A DNA stretch of 64,000 nucleotides from an uncultured Lachnospiraceae bacterium (GCA_910586015.1 CAJUGJ010000008.1:1-64000); one strand, 5' to 3'; shown: positions 16,116 through 26,118, counted from the first letter of the stretch. The notes: generated by a model not told the origin, from the sequence alone. Program-made: numbers and translations.

Positions 16116-16985
16116 ATGTATGAATTTTATCAAATAAAGAAAAAAGATATTATATTGATTTTAGTTGGAACATTCTTTATGGCGGCTTCTATTAATTTTG
16201 CCTATGATCCGATGAATATGGTGACAGGAGGAGTAACTGGTCTTGGAATTGCAGTTGAAGATCTAACAAAAAGATTTTTTAATTTTGGTCCTCCAGTCTG
16301 GATGACTAACTTGATATGTAATATTCCTCTATTTTTATTTGCCTATCGGATATTAGGAAAAAATGCTCTTGGCAAAACACTGTTTGCAGCGATTGCTCTT
16401 ACAATATTTTTATATCTTTTGCCAATAAAGAGTATGGTTGGAGAAGACTATCTATTAGCCTCTGTTTTTGGTGGTGTGATTGGAGGAGCAGGAATTGGAT
16501 TTGTACTTTCTGCTATGGCAACGACTGGAGGGACAGATTTATTATGTATGTTAATTCATGAAAAGAAAAAATATTATTCTGTTCCTCGATTGCTCAGTAT
16601 TGTAGATGGGATTGTTGTTTTGATGGGAGTTTTTGTTTTTGGAATCAATAGAGCTTTATATGCAGTTATTGCTGTATATATTACCTCCAAAGTTTCTGAT
16701 GGAATGTTAGAGGGAATGAAGTTTGCAAAGATGACATATATTATTTCCGATTATGCTAAGGAGATTGCAGATGAAATTTTACAAAAAATAGGGCGAGGGG
16801 TAACTGGATTAAATGCAGAAGGAATGTATTCAAACTCTGAAAAAAAGATGTTACTTTGTGTTGTTGGCAAAAAGGAAATTGTAGAAGTGATTCAAATAAT
16901 AAATCAGATAGATCCAAAAGCATTTGTGATTGTCAGCGATATCAGGGAAGTAATGGGAGAAGGTTTTATTGAAATTAAACAGTAG
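16116..16985 (+). CDS. YitT-family membrane protein (DUF161/DUF2179)
   Basis: 289 residues. Five to six hydrophobic segments span about 12-200. They contain the family signatures NMVTGGVTGLGI near the N-terminus and ATTGGTDLLCMLIHEK in the middle. A C-terminal soluble DUF2179 domain (about 210-289) contains GRGVTGLNAEGMYS and ends PKAFVIVSDIREVMGEGF. The transport substrate is not established for the family. It is the third gene of the operon starting at 14819 and is followed by a terminator at 17061. Confidence 0.92.
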   Translation: MYEFYQIKKKDIILILVGTFFMAASINFAYDPMNMVTGGVTGLGIAVEDLTKRFFNFGPPVWMTNLICNIPLFLFAYRILGKNALGKTLFAAIALTIFLYLLPIKSMVGEDYLLASVFGGVIGGAGIGFVLSAMATTGGTDLLCMLIHEKKKYYSVPRLLSIVDGIVVLMGVFVFGINRALYAVIAVYITSKVSDGMLEGMKFAKMTYIISDYAKEIADEILQKIGRGVTGLNAEGMYSNSEKKMLLCVVGKKEIVEVIQIINQIDPKAFVIVSDIREVMGEGFIEIKQ

Positions 16986-17060
16986 AAAACTCAAATTTGG
17001 TCGTTTTTATGAGAAAAAGTTCTTATAATTTTGTCGGATATACAAAGTATACAAAATGTG

Positions 17061-17098
17061 AAAGCCATATTTAGTAAAATAAGATATGGCTTTTAAAC
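17061..17098 (+). terminator. Intrinsic terminator after yitT
   Basis: The stem AAAGCCATAT/ATATGGCTTT (17061-17093) with a 13-base loop and U-rich end. Confidence 0.75.
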
Positions 17099-17195
17099 AG
17101 TAAATAGTGTATGATAGGGGTATGGACAAAATAGACGACTCCCGAAGAGGAGTACAGTTTGTTTATTTAGGAAGAATATTTGGGAGGAAGCAGAC

Positions 17196-18308
17196 ATGGC
17201 AAGTTTATCATTAAAAAACATCAACAAAGTTTATCCAAATGGATTTGTCGCTGTAAAAGATTTTAATCTTGAGGTAAAAGATAAAGAGTTTATCATTTTC
17301 GTAGGTCCATCTGGTTGTGGAAAATCTACAACTCTTCGTATGGTTGCAGGATTGGAAGAGATTTCAAGCGGTGAATTATGGATCGGAGACAAGTTAATGA
17401 ACGACGTTGAACCAAAAGATAGAGATATCGCAATGGTTTTCCAGAACTATGCTCTTTATCCTCATATGTCCGTATATGATAATATGGCATTTGGTTTGAA
17501 ACTTAGAAAAACTCCAAAGGATCAGATTGACAAACTGGTACATGAAGCTGCAAAGATTTTAGGAATTGAACAACTTCTAGATCGTAAACCAAAGGCATTA
17601 TCTGGTGGTCAAAGACAGCGTGTTGCTATGGGACGTGCAATTGTACGTAATCCAAAGGTATTCTTAATGGATGAGCCATTATCCAACTTGGATGCAAAAC
17701 TTCGTGTACAGATGAGAATTGAGATCTCTAAGCTTCATCAGAGATTGGAAACTACCATCATCTATGTAACCCATGACCAGACAGAGGCTATGACTCTTGG
17801 TACTAGAATCGTTGTTATGAAGGATGGTTTAGTCCAGCAAGTAGATACTCCTCAAAATCTTTATGATCGTCCAGTGAACCTTTTTGTTGCAGGTTTCATG
17901 GGATCTCCGCAGATGAATTTTATTGATTGTAAAGTAGCACAACAAGGAAAAGACATTTTGTTAATGTTTGGTTCTAATTCCATTAAAGTTCCAGAAGCAA
18001 GAGCAAAGAAATTAGTTGAAGGAAAGTATGTTGATAAGACAGTTGTACTTGGAATTCGCCCAGAGGATGTAAAAGATGAAGAGCTGTTCTTAAATTCTTC
18101 TCCTGAGAGCGTAATTGAGGCTACTGTAAGAGTATATGAGCTTCTTGGTGCAGAAGTATTCTTATACTTTGATGTAGATGGATTTAATATTACAGCACGA
18201 GTTAATCCGCGTACTACTGCAAGACCGGGTGATACAATTAAGATTGCAATGGATCTATCAAAGATTCACATTTTTGATAAAGAAACTGAGAAGGTTATTG
18301 TTCACTAA
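17196..18308 (+). CDS. Sugar ABC transporter ATP-binding protein (MsmK/UgpC type)
   Basis: 370 residues, the full length of the MsmK/UgpC/MalK group. It has Walker A GPSGCGKST, Q-loop VFQNYALYPHM, signature LSGGQRQRVAMGRA, Walker B VFLMDEPLSNLD and switch His in IYVTHDQTEAM. A C-terminal TOBE/regulatory domain (about 240-370) contains LGIRPEDV. No permease or binding-protein genes are adjacent. Stand-alone copies like this commonly energise several carbohydrate transporters encoded elsewhere. Start with GGGAGG at 7 bases. Confidence 0.93.
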   Translation: MASLSLKNINKVYPNGFVAVKDFNLEVKDKEFIIFVGPSGCGKSTTLRMVAGLEEISSGELWIGDKLMNDVEPKDRDIAMVFQNYALYPHMSVYDNMAFGLKLRKTPKDQIDKLVHEAAKILGIEQLLDRKPKALSGGQRQRVAMGRAIVRNPKVFLMDEPLSNLDAKLRVQMRIEISKLHQRLETTIIYVTHDQTEAMTLGTRIVVMKDGLVQQVDTPQNLYDRPVNLFVAGFMGSPQMNFIDCKVAQQGKDILLMFGSNSIKVPEARAKKLVEGKYVDKTVVLGIRPEDVKDEELFLNSSPESVIEATVRVYELLGAEVFLYFDVDGFNITARVNPRTTARPGDTIKIAMDLSKIHIFDKETEKVIVH

Positions 18309-18328
18309 TTTTTCGCAGAGATGATAAC

Positions 18329-18368
18329 AATGCAGTTTGTTTCTTAACCGAAGCAAACTGCATTTTTT
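18329..18368 (+). terminator. Intrinsic terminator after the ABC ATPase
   Basis: The stem AATGCAGTTTG/CAAACTGCATT with a 14-base loop and U6. Confidence 0.85.
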
Positions 18369-18535
18369 CACAAAAAATATAAGATAATTTAATGATTAAA
18401 CTAAATATAGATTATAGAATTTTTTATGATATAACCAAATTTTTATTTAATTTTTTCTAAAATTTATTTACTTTTCACTAAATTAGTGCTAAAATAAAAC
18501 CATGTCAGGAATGAAAAGAAAGGTTGTGGTGAAAT

Positions 18536-19624
18536 ATGATTTCAAATCAGGTTCTTCAGAATACAATCGAAGGATTAAAGCAGATTACACGAATAGATAT
18601 CTGTGTGATGGATACCGAAGGGAAATCCCTGGCTTCTACGATTAGTAATGCAGACGAGTATGAAAATGCAGTTCTTGCATTTGTAGACTCTCCAGCAGAT
18701 AGTCAGGTGTTGCAAGGCTATCAGTTTTTTAAAGTATTTGATGATCATCAACTAGAATATGTGGTTTTGGTAAGAGGCGACAGTGATGATGTGTATATGG
18801 TAGGAAAGATTGCAGCGTTTCAGATTCAAAATCTGTTAATTGCATATAAAGAACGATATGATAAGGATAACTTTATAAAAAATCTTTTATTGGATAATCT
18901 TCTTTTAGTTGATATTTATAATCGTGCAAAGAAACTTCATATTGAAACAGAGGTCAGACGAGTTGTATTTATTATTGAAACAAAAAACGAGAAAGATACC
19001 AATGCACTAGAAACAGTACGTAGTCTTTTTTCTGGTAAAAAGAATGATTTTATTACAGCAGTAGATGAAAAAAATATTATTCTTGTAAAAGAGCTAAAAC
19101 CTTCGGAAGGATACGAAGACTTAGATAAGACCGCACGTGTTATTTTAGATATGCTTAATACAGAGGCAATGGCAAAAGTACATGTAGCTTATGGTACTAT
19201 TGTTCATGAGATAAAGGATGTATCTCGCTCCTATAAAGAAGCGAAGATGGCACTGGATGTCGGAAAGATTTTTTACAGTGGAAGAAATGTAGTTGCCTAT
19301 AATAACCTTGGAATTGGACGTTTAATCTACCAATTACCAATGCCACTTTGTAAAATGTTTATTCGAGAGATATTTGATGGAAAATCACCAGATGATTTTG
19401 ATGAAGAAACTTTAACAACTATCAATAAATTTTTTGAAAATAGTTTAAATGTTTCTGAAACTTCAAGACAACTTTACATTCACAGAAATACTTTGGTGTA
19501 TCGTCTTGATAAGCTGCAAAAGAGTACAAATTTAGACCTACGTGTCTTTGAAGATGCAATTACTTTTAAAATTGCATTGATGGTTGTGAAGTATATGAAA
19601 TATATGGAGAATATAGAATATTAA
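18536..19624 (+). CDS. CdaR/PucR-type transcriptional regulator
   Basis: 362 residues. The N-terminal region (about 1-130) resembles the sugar-diacid-recognition domain of CdaR (LQNTIEGLKQITRIDICVMD). A middle GGDEF-like region follows (about 130-270). The C-terminal PucR helix-turn-helix (about 305-355) contains NVSETSRQLYIHRNTLVYRLDKL. CdaR-type proteins act as effector-responsive activators. The ligand here is unknown. A probable promoter (TTTACT, 17 bp, TAAAAT) lies at about 18466-18494. It is followed by its own terminator, so it is not co-transcribed with ftsE. Confidence 0.88.
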   Translation: MISNQVLQNTIEGLKQITRIDICVMDTEGKSLASTISNADEYENAVLAFVDSPADSQVLQGYQFFKVFDDHQLEYVVLVRGDSDDVYMVGKIAAFQIQNLLIAYKERYDKDNFIKNLLLDNLLLVDIYNRAKKLHIETEVRRVVFIIETKNEKDTNALETVRSLFSGKKNDFITAVDEKNIILVKELKPSEGYEDLDKTARVILDMLNTEAMAKVHVAYGTIVHEIKDVSRSYKEAKMALDVGKIFYSGRNVVAYNNLGIGRLIYQLPMPLCKMFIREIFDGKSPDDFDEETLTTINKFFENSLNVSETSRQLYIHRNTLVYRLDKLQKSTNLDLRVFEDAITFKIALMVVKYMKYMENIEY

Positions 19625-19633
19625 AAATTTACT

Positions 19634-19695
19634 TACCGAGGAGTTTGCCGGATACATAATTTTACTGATGAATCGGCATCACCTCGGTATTTTTG
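19634..19695 (+). terminator. Intrinsic terminator after the CdaR-like gene
   Basis: Outer stem TACCGAGG/CCTCGGTA, inner TGCCG/CGGCA pairing, then a U run. Confidence 0.8.
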
Positions 19696-19779
19696 TGACG
19701 AAATTGTGGAGTTGCTTGCACTTCTTGTAATTTTATGATAGAGTGAATGAGAAAACAGAATTTAGAAAGGTAGATTGGA

Positions 19780-20532
19780 ATGACCGATTCTTATCATTTA
19801 CAAGAAGAACTTAAAAAAGAAGCTCCGGTAATCTTATTTCAAGATGTATCAAAGGAATATCAAAAGGGAATTCCAGCAATTAATCATGTCAGCTTTAAGA
19901 TTCAAAAAGGGGAATTTGTATTTATTGTTGGAAGTAGTGGATCAGGGAAATCTACTTTGATCAAATTGATGATGAAAGAGATTAAACCAACTTCAGGAAA
20001 AGTATTTGTAGCAGGAAAAGATCTGTCAAGACTGCGACGTTGGCAGGTAAGCCGTTATCGTAGAACGATTGGAATTGTATTTCAGGATTTCAGACTGTTG
20101 GCAGATCGCTCTGTATTTGAAAATGTAGCATTTGCACAGCGTGTAATCGAAACGCCTGTTCGAGAAATCAGACGTCAGACACCAAGGATGTTAGCTATGG
20201 TGGGACTTTCTGATAAGCATAAAAATTATCCTCATGAATTGTCAGGAGGAGAACAGCAGAGAGTTGCTCTAGCTAGGGCAATGGTAAACAATCCAGTTCT
20301 CCTATTAGCAGACGAACCGACTGGAAATTTAGATCCAAAAAATTCATGGGAAATTATGCACCTATTGGAAGAAGTAAATCGGAGAGGAACAACTATTGTT
20401 GTTGTAACACATAACCGTGAAATTGTTGATGCAATGCAAAAACGTGTAATAACGATGAAAAATGGCATCATGGTCAGTGATAATCAAAGAGGTGGATACG
20501 CAAATGCCAAAACTGAGCACAATTTGTTATAG
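19780..20532 (+). CDS. ftsE: Cell-division ABC ATPase FtsE
   Basis: 250 residues. It has Walker A VGSSGSGKST, Q-loop IGIVFQDFRLL (the FDFR-like form typical of FtsE), signature LSGGEQQRVALARA and Walker B LLLADEPTGNLD. The 'RYRRTIGIVFQDFRLL' stretch and the ftsX neighbour identify it. FtsE drives FtsX to switch on peptidoglycan hydrolases during division or elongation. It overlaps ftsX by 29 bases. Likely promoter TTGCAC, 17 bp, TAGAGT at about 19717-19745. Confidence 0.95.
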   Translation: MTDSYHLQEELKKEAPVILFQDVSKEYQKGIPAINHVSFKIQKGEFVFIVGSSGSGKSTLIKLMMKEIKPTSGKVFVAGKDLSRLRRWQVSRYRRTIGIVFQDFRLLADRSVFENVAFAQRVIETPVREIRRQTPRMLAMVGLSDKHKNYPHELSGGEQQRVALARAMVNNPVLLLADEPTGNLDPKNSWEIMHLLEEVNRRGTTIVVVTHNREIVDAMQKRVITMKNGIMVSDNQRGGYANAKTEHNLL

Positions 20533-21418
20533 TACAAAACAGGGATTTAAAAACATAAGAAGAAATCGAATGTTTTCTTTAGCGTCGATTGGAACAATGA
20601 CAGCCTGTCTTTTTTTATTTGGTATTTTTTATTTTGTTTTATCAAATTTACAATTTATGATCCGATCAGCAGAAACATCGGTTGGAATTACAGTCTTTTT
20701 CGAAGAGGGGATTACAGAAGAAGAGATTGCACAACTAGGAGCAACCATTCGAACAAGAACAGAGGTAGAGTCTTGTCGATATGTTTCTCCAGAAGAAGCG
20801 TGGGAAAAATGTAAAGAGAAATTTTTATCTGAAGAATTAGCAGCGACTTTTAAAAATGATAATCCCTTAGAAAATTCTGCTTCTTTTGAAATCTATTTAG
20901 ACGATATTTCAAAACAGGAAACGATGGTAAAATATTTAAAAAGCCTACCAAAGATTCGAAGTGTAAATAATTCAGAAGAGTTGGCAAAGTCTTTGAATGG
21001 ATTCAACCGAGCTGTCACCTATATTTCTGGTGCAATTATTGTTATTTTGCTATGTGTAGCAGCATTTTTAATTAGCACTACTGTGACAACAGGAATTTCT
21101 GTTCGAAAAGAGGAAATCTCAATTATGAAGCTAATTGGGGCTTCTGATTTTTTTATCCGTGCACCCTTTGTAGTAGAGGGACTTTTTATTGGAGCGATTG
21201 GAGCAGCAATTCCACTTTCATTTTTATATTTGTTATACTATAAAATTATTGAAATGATTACAGAAAAGTTTAATAGTACATTCCAAAGCTTTAGCTTCTT
21301 ATCGGCAGGAGAGATATTTCATCTATTAATTCCAATTTCTTTTGGAATCGGAATGGGAATTGGTTTTCTCGGAAGTTATTTTACAGTACGAAGACAACTA
21401 AAAAAGATGAATAGTTAA
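20504..21418 (+). CDS. ftsX: Cell-division membrane protein FtsX
   Basis: 304 residues when started at ATG 20504 (MPKLSTICYSTKQG...), which fits the family N-terminus. The frame is open to 20462, but that start would lie deep inside ftsE. It has one membrane helix at the N-terminus (about 25-45), a periplasmic-type extracellular domain (about 55-160) and three further helices in a C-terminal FtsX/MacB-like domain. FtsX passes ATP-driven motion from FtsE to an extracellular hydrolase. The coiled-coil M23 protein encoded next is the likely partner. Confidence 0.94.
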   Translation: MPKLSTICYSTKQGFKNIRRNRMFSLASIGTMTACLFLFGIFYFVLSNLQFMIRSAETSVGITVFFEEGITEEEIAQLGATIRTRTEVESCRYVSPEEAWEKCKEKFLSEELAATFKNDNPLENSASFEIYLDDISKQETMVKYLKSLPKIRSVNNSEELAKSLNGFNRAVTYISGAIIVILLCVAAFLISTTVTTGISVRKEEISIMKLIGASDFFIRAPFVVEGLFIGAIGAAIPLSFLYLLYYKIIEMITEKFNSTFQSFSFLSAGEIFHLLIPISFGIGMGIGFLGSYFTVRRQLKKMNS

Positions 21419-21435
21419 AGCGAAAGGAGAAAAAA

Positions 21436-22779
21436 ATGAAGAGAAAACATATTCAAACTGCTAAAAGACGCATGTTTACTTTTCTTTTAGGTGGACTTTT
21501 GATTTTTGGAGAACCACTTGCTGCACTTTGTCCGAGTTTCATACAACAGGAAACAAAAATTCAAGCGGCTTCTTTGACATATGAAGAAAAGTTAAAGGAA
21601 GCTCAAGATAAAAGAGCTCAACTAGAACAGAATAAGAAAAAGACACAAGAAACTCTGTTAAAATTAAAGGGAGAGCGAGAAGATATTTTAAAGTATATTG
21701 AAGAGTTAGATATGGAATTAAATAATATTAATCTTCGTATTGCCAAATTAGAAGAGGATATTGTTTTAACACAGAAAGAACTAGAACAGACACAGAAAGA
21801 TTTAGATGAAGCAAAGAAACAAGAAGCAGAACAATATGATATTATGAAACGAAGAATTCAGTATATGTATGAAAATGGGAACACTGATTATCTGGAAATT
21901 TTGCTTAATTCTGAAAGTATTTCTGATTTATTAAATCAAGTAGAGTATTTTTCTAAAATTACAGAATACGATAATAAACTTTTGGAACGCTATACACAGA
22001 CAAAAGTTTTAGTAGCAGATAAAGAAGCTTGTTTAGAGTTAGATTTGCAAAATTACAGTGAATTAAAAGAGGCTGCGGATTTTGATCGACAGACTGTAGA
22101 AACACTTATTTCAGATAAAGCAGATTTAATTAAAGAGTATACCAAAAAGATTGGAATTACAGATGATTTATTAGCTACTTATGCAGAAGAGATTACCAGT
22201 GCTAATGCAGAAATTGATAAAATTAAAGAAGAAGAACAAAGACGAATTGAAGAGGAGGAACGAAAGAGAAAGGAAGAAGAAGAGCGATTAAGAAAAGAGA
22301 AGGAAGAACGAGAAAAAAGAGAAAAGGAAGAGGCAGCAAATAATGCACAAAATATTATAAAATCTGATACTACTTCTGCGGAAAATATGATTTGGCCACT
22401 ACCGGGAGATGGAAGAACTTATTCTGGATTTGGAAAGCGAAATGCTCCAACAGCAGGAGCAAGCACCTATCACAGAGGAGTGGATATTGGAGGAAATTTA
22501 GGGGCTTCTATTGTAGCTGCCCTAGCAGGAACAGTAGAAAAATCATCTTATGGTGTATCCAATGGAAATTATATTGTTATTAATCATGGTAATGGACTAC
22601 GAACTGCCTATTTACATTGTTCTAAATTATTAGTTTCTGTAGGAACATATGTACAACAAGGAGAAATAATAGCTCTTGTTGGTTCGACAGGAATTAGTAC
22701 AGCACCTCATCTACATTTTGGAGTATCTGTAAATGGAACGTATGTTGATCCACTAAATTACATAAGCTATAATAAATAA
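21436..22779 (+). CDS. Coiled-coil M23 peptidoglycan endopeptidase (EnvC-like, FtsEX partner)
   Basis: 447 residues. A signal peptide or anchor (about 12-40) is followed by a long coiled coil (about 45-130), a less regular middle and a second charged coiled coil (about 255-310, rich in EEERKRKEEEE-type repeats). The C-terminal LytM domain (about 325-447) retains the zinc ligands, with HRGVD and HLHFG both present. Unlike E. coli EnvC this domain therefore looks catalytically competent. Position directly after ftsEX indicates a hydrolase regulated by FtsX through the coiled coil. Start at 21436 with AAAGGAG upstream. Confidence 0.92.
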   Translation: MKRKHIQTAKRRMFTFLLGGLLIFGEPLAALCPSFIQQETKIQAASLTYEEKLKEAQDKRAQLEQNKKKTQETLLKLKGEREDILKYIEELDMELNNINLRIAKLEEDIVLTQKELEQTQKDLDEAKKQEAEQYDIMKRRIQYMYENGNTDYLEILLNSESISDLLNQVEYFSKITEYDNKLLERYTQTKVLVADKEACLELDLQNYSELKEAADFDRQTVETLISDKADLIKEYTKKIGITDDLLATYAEEITSANAEIDKIKEEEQRRIEEEERKRKEEEERLRKEKEEREKREKEEAANNAQNIIKSDTTSAENMIWPLPGDGRTYSGFGKRNAPTAGASTYHRGVDIGGNLGASIVAALAGTVEKSSYGVSNGNYIVINHGNGLRTAYLHCSKLLVSVGTYVQQGEIIALVGSTGISTAPHLHFGVSVNGTYVDPLNYISYNK

Positions 22780-22812
22780 TGTAAGTTTAAGGAAACTGAA
22801 AGGGAGATTTTT

Positions 22813-24063
22813 ATGAAGAAAAAATTTTCATCCGGAGTAGTAGCTGGCGTTATGATTTCCATGCTGGTATTTACAGTCTTCTTTTCATTCTATCTAAAGA
22901 AGGTAGAACAAAAGGAAGAGAATAACTCTGGAGTAGTATCAGGACAGCAATTAGATAACACATCTAATCAGTCAGAACCAAAAAGTGAACTCAATAAAAA
23001 GGTCAATTATATAAAACGGTTGATTGATCGATACTATATGGGAGAAGTCACAGAAGAAGATTATGAAACATGGTATTTACGTTCTATACTTTATGCTTTA
23101 GATGATCCTTATTCTTGTTATTATACTCCACAAGAATATAATGAACTAATGGAAAGTTCAAATGGAACATATTGTGGAATTGGGGCATTAGTCAGTCAAA
23201 ATGTAAAGACAGGAGTTATTACAATTGTAAAACCCTTTGTAAATGGGCCTGCATACGAAGCAGGAATGTTACCGGGAGATATTATTTATAAAGTAGAAGG
23301 AAAAGAAGTAACAGGTGTAGATATTAGCCAAGTAGTCAGTGAGATGAAAGGGGAAAAAGGTACAAAAGTAGAGGTAGAAGTAGTGCGAGAAGGAGAAAAA
23401 AGTCCTCTTTCTTTAGAAATTACAAGAGATACAGTAGAAGTTCCAACCGTGGAATATAAAATGTTAAAAGATAATATTGGATATATTTATATTATGGAAT
23501 TTGATGAAGTCACTGCAAAACAGTTTTTAGACGCAGTGGAAAGTCTAATAAATCAGGGAATGAAGGGATTAGTAATTGATATCAGAGATAATCCGGGCGG
23601 ACTGTTAGAAACAGTAGTTGCTATGTTAGATCGTATTTTGCCAGAGGGATTAATTGTCTATACAGAGGATAAAAATGGACAGCGAGAAGAGAAAACTTCT
23701 GATAAAGTTGAATTTAATCTTCCACTTGCAGTTTTAATCAATGGAAATAGTGCAAGTGCTTCTGAAATTTTTGCTGGTGCAATTCAGGATTATGAAAAAG
23801 GAGTAATTGTAGGAACACAGAGTTTTGGAAAGGGAATTGTACAATCTGTAATTCCGCTATATGATGGAAGTGCTGTAAAAATGACAGTTGCTTATTACTA
23901 TACACCAAAGGGAAGAAATATTCATGGCATTGGAATTACTCCAGATGTAGAGATAGAATTGGCAGAAGAGTTAAGTAAGAAAGTAGTAATTTCAGAAGAG
24001 GAAGATAACCAACTACAAAAAGCAGTTGAGATTATAAAAGAAAAATGTAAGAATAATAATTAA
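22813..24063 (+). CDS. S41 C-terminal processing peptidase with PDZ domain (CtpA-like)
   Basis: 416 residues. There is an N-terminal signal anchor (about 8-28), a PDZ domain (about 105-200, CGIGALVSQN ... AYEAGMLPGDIIYKVEG) and an S41 serine protease domain. The catalytic Ser is in NSASASEIF, the Lys in QSFGKGIVQ, and a substrate-binding motif reads DIRDNPGG. It closes the ftsE-ftsX-M23-ctpA operon, an order seen in other Clostridia. It probably trims or degrades envelope proteins such as the hydrolase. Terminator at 24065-24120. Confidence 0.93.
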   Translation: MKKKFSSGVVAGVMISMLVFTVFFSFYLKKVEQKEENNSGVVSGQQLDNTSNQSEPKSELNKKVNYIKRLIDRYYMGEVTEEDYETWYLRSILYALDDPYSCYYTPQEYNELMESSNGTYCGIGALVSQNVKTGVITIVKPFVNGPAYEAGMLPGDIIYKVEGKEVTGVDISQVVSEMKGEKGTKVEVEVVREGEKSPLSLEITRDTVEVPTVEYKMLKDNIGYIYIMEFDEVTAKQFLDAVESLINQGMKGLVIDIRDNPGGLLETVVAMLDRILPEGLIVYTEDKNGQREEKTSDKVEFNLPLAVLINGNSASASEIFAGAIQDYEKGVIVGTQSFGKGIVQSVIPLYDGSAVKMTVAYYYTPKGRNIHGIGITPDVEIELAEELSKKVVISEEEDNQLQKAVEIIKEKCKNNN

Positions 24064-24064
24064 T

Positions 24065-24120
24065 AAAAAAGGTTGCTGCAAAATAACTTTAAGAGATTTG
24101 ATTTTGCAGCAACCTTTTTT
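24065..24120. terminator. Bidirectional intrinsic terminator between ctpA and the DUF4364 gene
   Basis: An almost perfect inverted repeat AAAAAAGGTTGCTGCAAAAT ... ATTTTGCAGCAACCTTTTTT serves both convergent genes. Confidence 0.92.
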
Positions 24121-24683
24121 TATTCTTTTTCCTTTGGCTTTTCTTTGAAAAGCAGACTAGAAATGATATAACCATAGATATCAGAACTTTTTTTCTTCCA
24201 CTGAGTACAGATATGATCAGCAGCTTCTTTAGAAGAAACAATCAAATTGAGATCAATAATTGCCAGTCCACGTTCTAAAACTTGAAGTCTAGCAATATAT
24301 TCATTTTGTTTTACTTCAAAATATTCTGCGGGTGCAGAAACTTCTTCTCGAAGATTATATCGATTTTCCGAAATATATTGATCAATTTCCGTTCGAATTG
24401 CTAAAGAAACAGAGGACTGAAAAAAGGAAAGAGTTTCTCTTCCTGAATCAGTAATACGATACATAGAAGTATTATTCAGTGTTTCCCGACGAATAAATTC
24501 ATCATCTACCAAATCAGAAAGAGTTTGTTGTGTATTAAAATAAGTAGTATAATCTTTCTCTAAAAGAAAATTTGTAATCTGTACATTTGTCATCGGAAAG
24601 TCAACTTTATCTAGGATATATAAAATAATCAGCTTATATAACATTCTTGTTTCTGGCTGCATTACAAAAGTTTTTTCTAACAT
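24120..24683 (-). CDS. DUF4364 family protein
   Basis: 187 residues with a winged-helix-like N-terminal half (about 10-75: MLYKLIILYILDKVDFPMTN, FLLEKDYTTYFNTQQTLSDLVDD, IRRETL). It probably binds DNA or acts as a PadR-like regulator. The remainder (75-187) is mixed alpha/beta. The family is frequent in Clostridia and has no established function. A strong ribosome binding site AGGAGGG precedes the start. It is placed downstream of the malic-enzyme gene on the same strand with a 56-base gap. Confidence 0.85.
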   Translation of the reverse strand: MLEKTFVMQPETRMLYKLIILYILDKVDFPMTNVQITNFLLEKDYTTYFNTQQTLSDLVDDEFIRRETLNNTSMYRITDSGRETLSFFQSSVSLAIRTEIDQYISENRYNLREEVSAPAEYFEVKQNEYIARLQVLERGLAIIDLNLIVSSKEAADHICTQWKKKSSDIYGYIISSLLFKEKPKEKE

Positions 24684-24739
24684 AAAATTTCCCTCCTGAT
24701 AAATAAACGATTGATTTCCGATGGATCTGAGAATATGAT

Positions 24740-25891
24740 TTATTTGATATAACGCTTTACTGCATCAGAAACTACAGCACAAACTCTTGGATCAAAAGGC
24801 ATTGGCAAAATATTTTCTTCGTTTAGTTCTTCCGGCGAAATTAAATTTGCAATTGCCTGTGCCGCAGCAAGTTTCATATCCTCTGTAATTTGAGAAGCGT
24901 GTCCCTCTAAAGCTCCCTTAAAAATTCCCGGAAATGCAATAACATTATTTACTTGGTTTGGAAAATCGGATCTACCAGTTCCAATAATACGAGCTCCTGC
25001 CTGTTTGGCAAGATCAGGAAGAATTTCAGGAACAGGATTTGCCATAGCGAATAAAATAGAATCTGAATTCATAGAAGAAACCATCTCTTTGGATACAATA
25101 TTTGGAGCAGAGACACCGATAAAAATATCACATCCTTTCATCGCATCAGCTAAACTTCCTGTTTTTTCTTCTAAATTAACAGAAGATAGAATTTGTTTCT
25201 GCATCCAATTTAAGTCTGGACTGTTTTTATGTAGAATTCCAGAGCGATCACAGAGAATAATATGAAGAAATCCATAGGTTAATAAAAGTTTTGCAATCGC
25301 AATTCCAGCAGAACCAGCTCCATTAATTACGATTCTACAATCTTCTTTCGATTTTTTGGTGATTTTTAGAGCATTTATAATTCCAGCAAGTACAACAATC
25401 GCTGTACCATGTTGATCATCATGAAAAACAGGAATATCAAGTAACTGTTTTAAACGACTTTCAATTTCGAAACAACGGGGAGCAGAGATATCTTCTAAAT
25501 TAATTCCACCAAATGCCGGTGCAATATGAACAATTGTTTGAATAATTTCTTCAGTATCTTGAGTATTTAAACAAATTGGAAAAGCATTGATTCCCCCAAA
25601 CTCTTTAAATAATACACATTTTCCTTCCATAACTGGCATAGCTGCCAGTGCTCCAATATTTCCAAGACCTAGAACAGCACTTCCATCAGAAATTACTGCA
25701 ATAGTATTGGATTTGATTGTATATTGATAGACAGCTTCTGGATTTGCAGCAATTACTTTACATGGTTCTGCAACTCCCGGTGTATAGGCAAGTGCTAAAT
25801 CCTCTCTTGAGGTTACACTACATTTTGCAGTTGTAGCAATCTTTCCCTCCCACTGTGCATGAAGTTGTAATGCTTTTTCGTTTGTTGTCAT
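24740..25891 (-). CDS. NAD(P)-dependent malic enzyme (short bacterial type)
   Basis: 383 residues, typical for the short class. The N-terminal malic domain (about 15-150) contains SREDLALAYTPGVAEPC and VISDGSAVLGLGNIGALAAMPVMEGK, with metal/substrate residues in HDDQHGTAIV. The NAD-binding domain (about 160-383) contains INGAGSAGIAIAKLLL and FAMANPVPEI. It catalyses oxidative decarboxylation of malate to pyruvate and CO2, linking C4 acids to pyruvate and reducing power. Cofactor preference cannot be told from sequence alone. Confidence 0.95.
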   Translation of the reverse strand: MTTNEKALQLHAQWEGKIATTAKCSVTSREDLALAYTPGVAEPCKVIAANPEAVYQYTIKSNTIAVISDGSAVLGLGNIGALAAMPVMEGKCVLFKEFGGINAFPICLNTQDTEEIIQTIVHIAPAFGGINLEDISAPRCFEIESRLKQLLDIPVFHDDQHGTAIVVLAGIINALKITKKSKEDCRIVINGAGSAGIAIAKLLLTYGFLHIILCDRSGILHKNSPDLNWMQKQILSSVNLEEKTGSLADAMKGCDIFIGVSAPNIVSKEMVSSMNSDSILFAMANPVPEILPDLAKQAGARIIGTGRSDFPNQVNNVIAFPGIFKGALEGHASQITEDMKLAAAQAIANLISPEELNEENILPMPFDPRVCAVVSDAVKRYIK

Positions 25892-25972
25892 AATTCATCC
25901 TCCATTTCTGTTTAACCATCTAAAACTTATCATATCACTTGCATTAAGGGAAATCAACAGAAAAAATATGAT

Positions 25973-26001
25973 TTGCAATTGTTGGTAAATTAGTGTATAA
26001 T
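25973..26001 (+). promoter_or_regulatory. Promoter of rho
   Basis: TTGCAA (25973-25978), 17 bp, TATAAT (25996-26001). The leader to the rho start is about 110 bases; no clear known riboswitch is visible in it. Confidence 0.8.
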
Positions 26002-26118
26002 AAAAATATCATAAGTCAGATTATGAAATTGTTTCTTAAAACTCTTTATCATTTCTGATTAGAAATCCAGTATCGTTTATGAATCAAATCTTGAATTACA
26101 AGAAAAGGAGTATTGTAT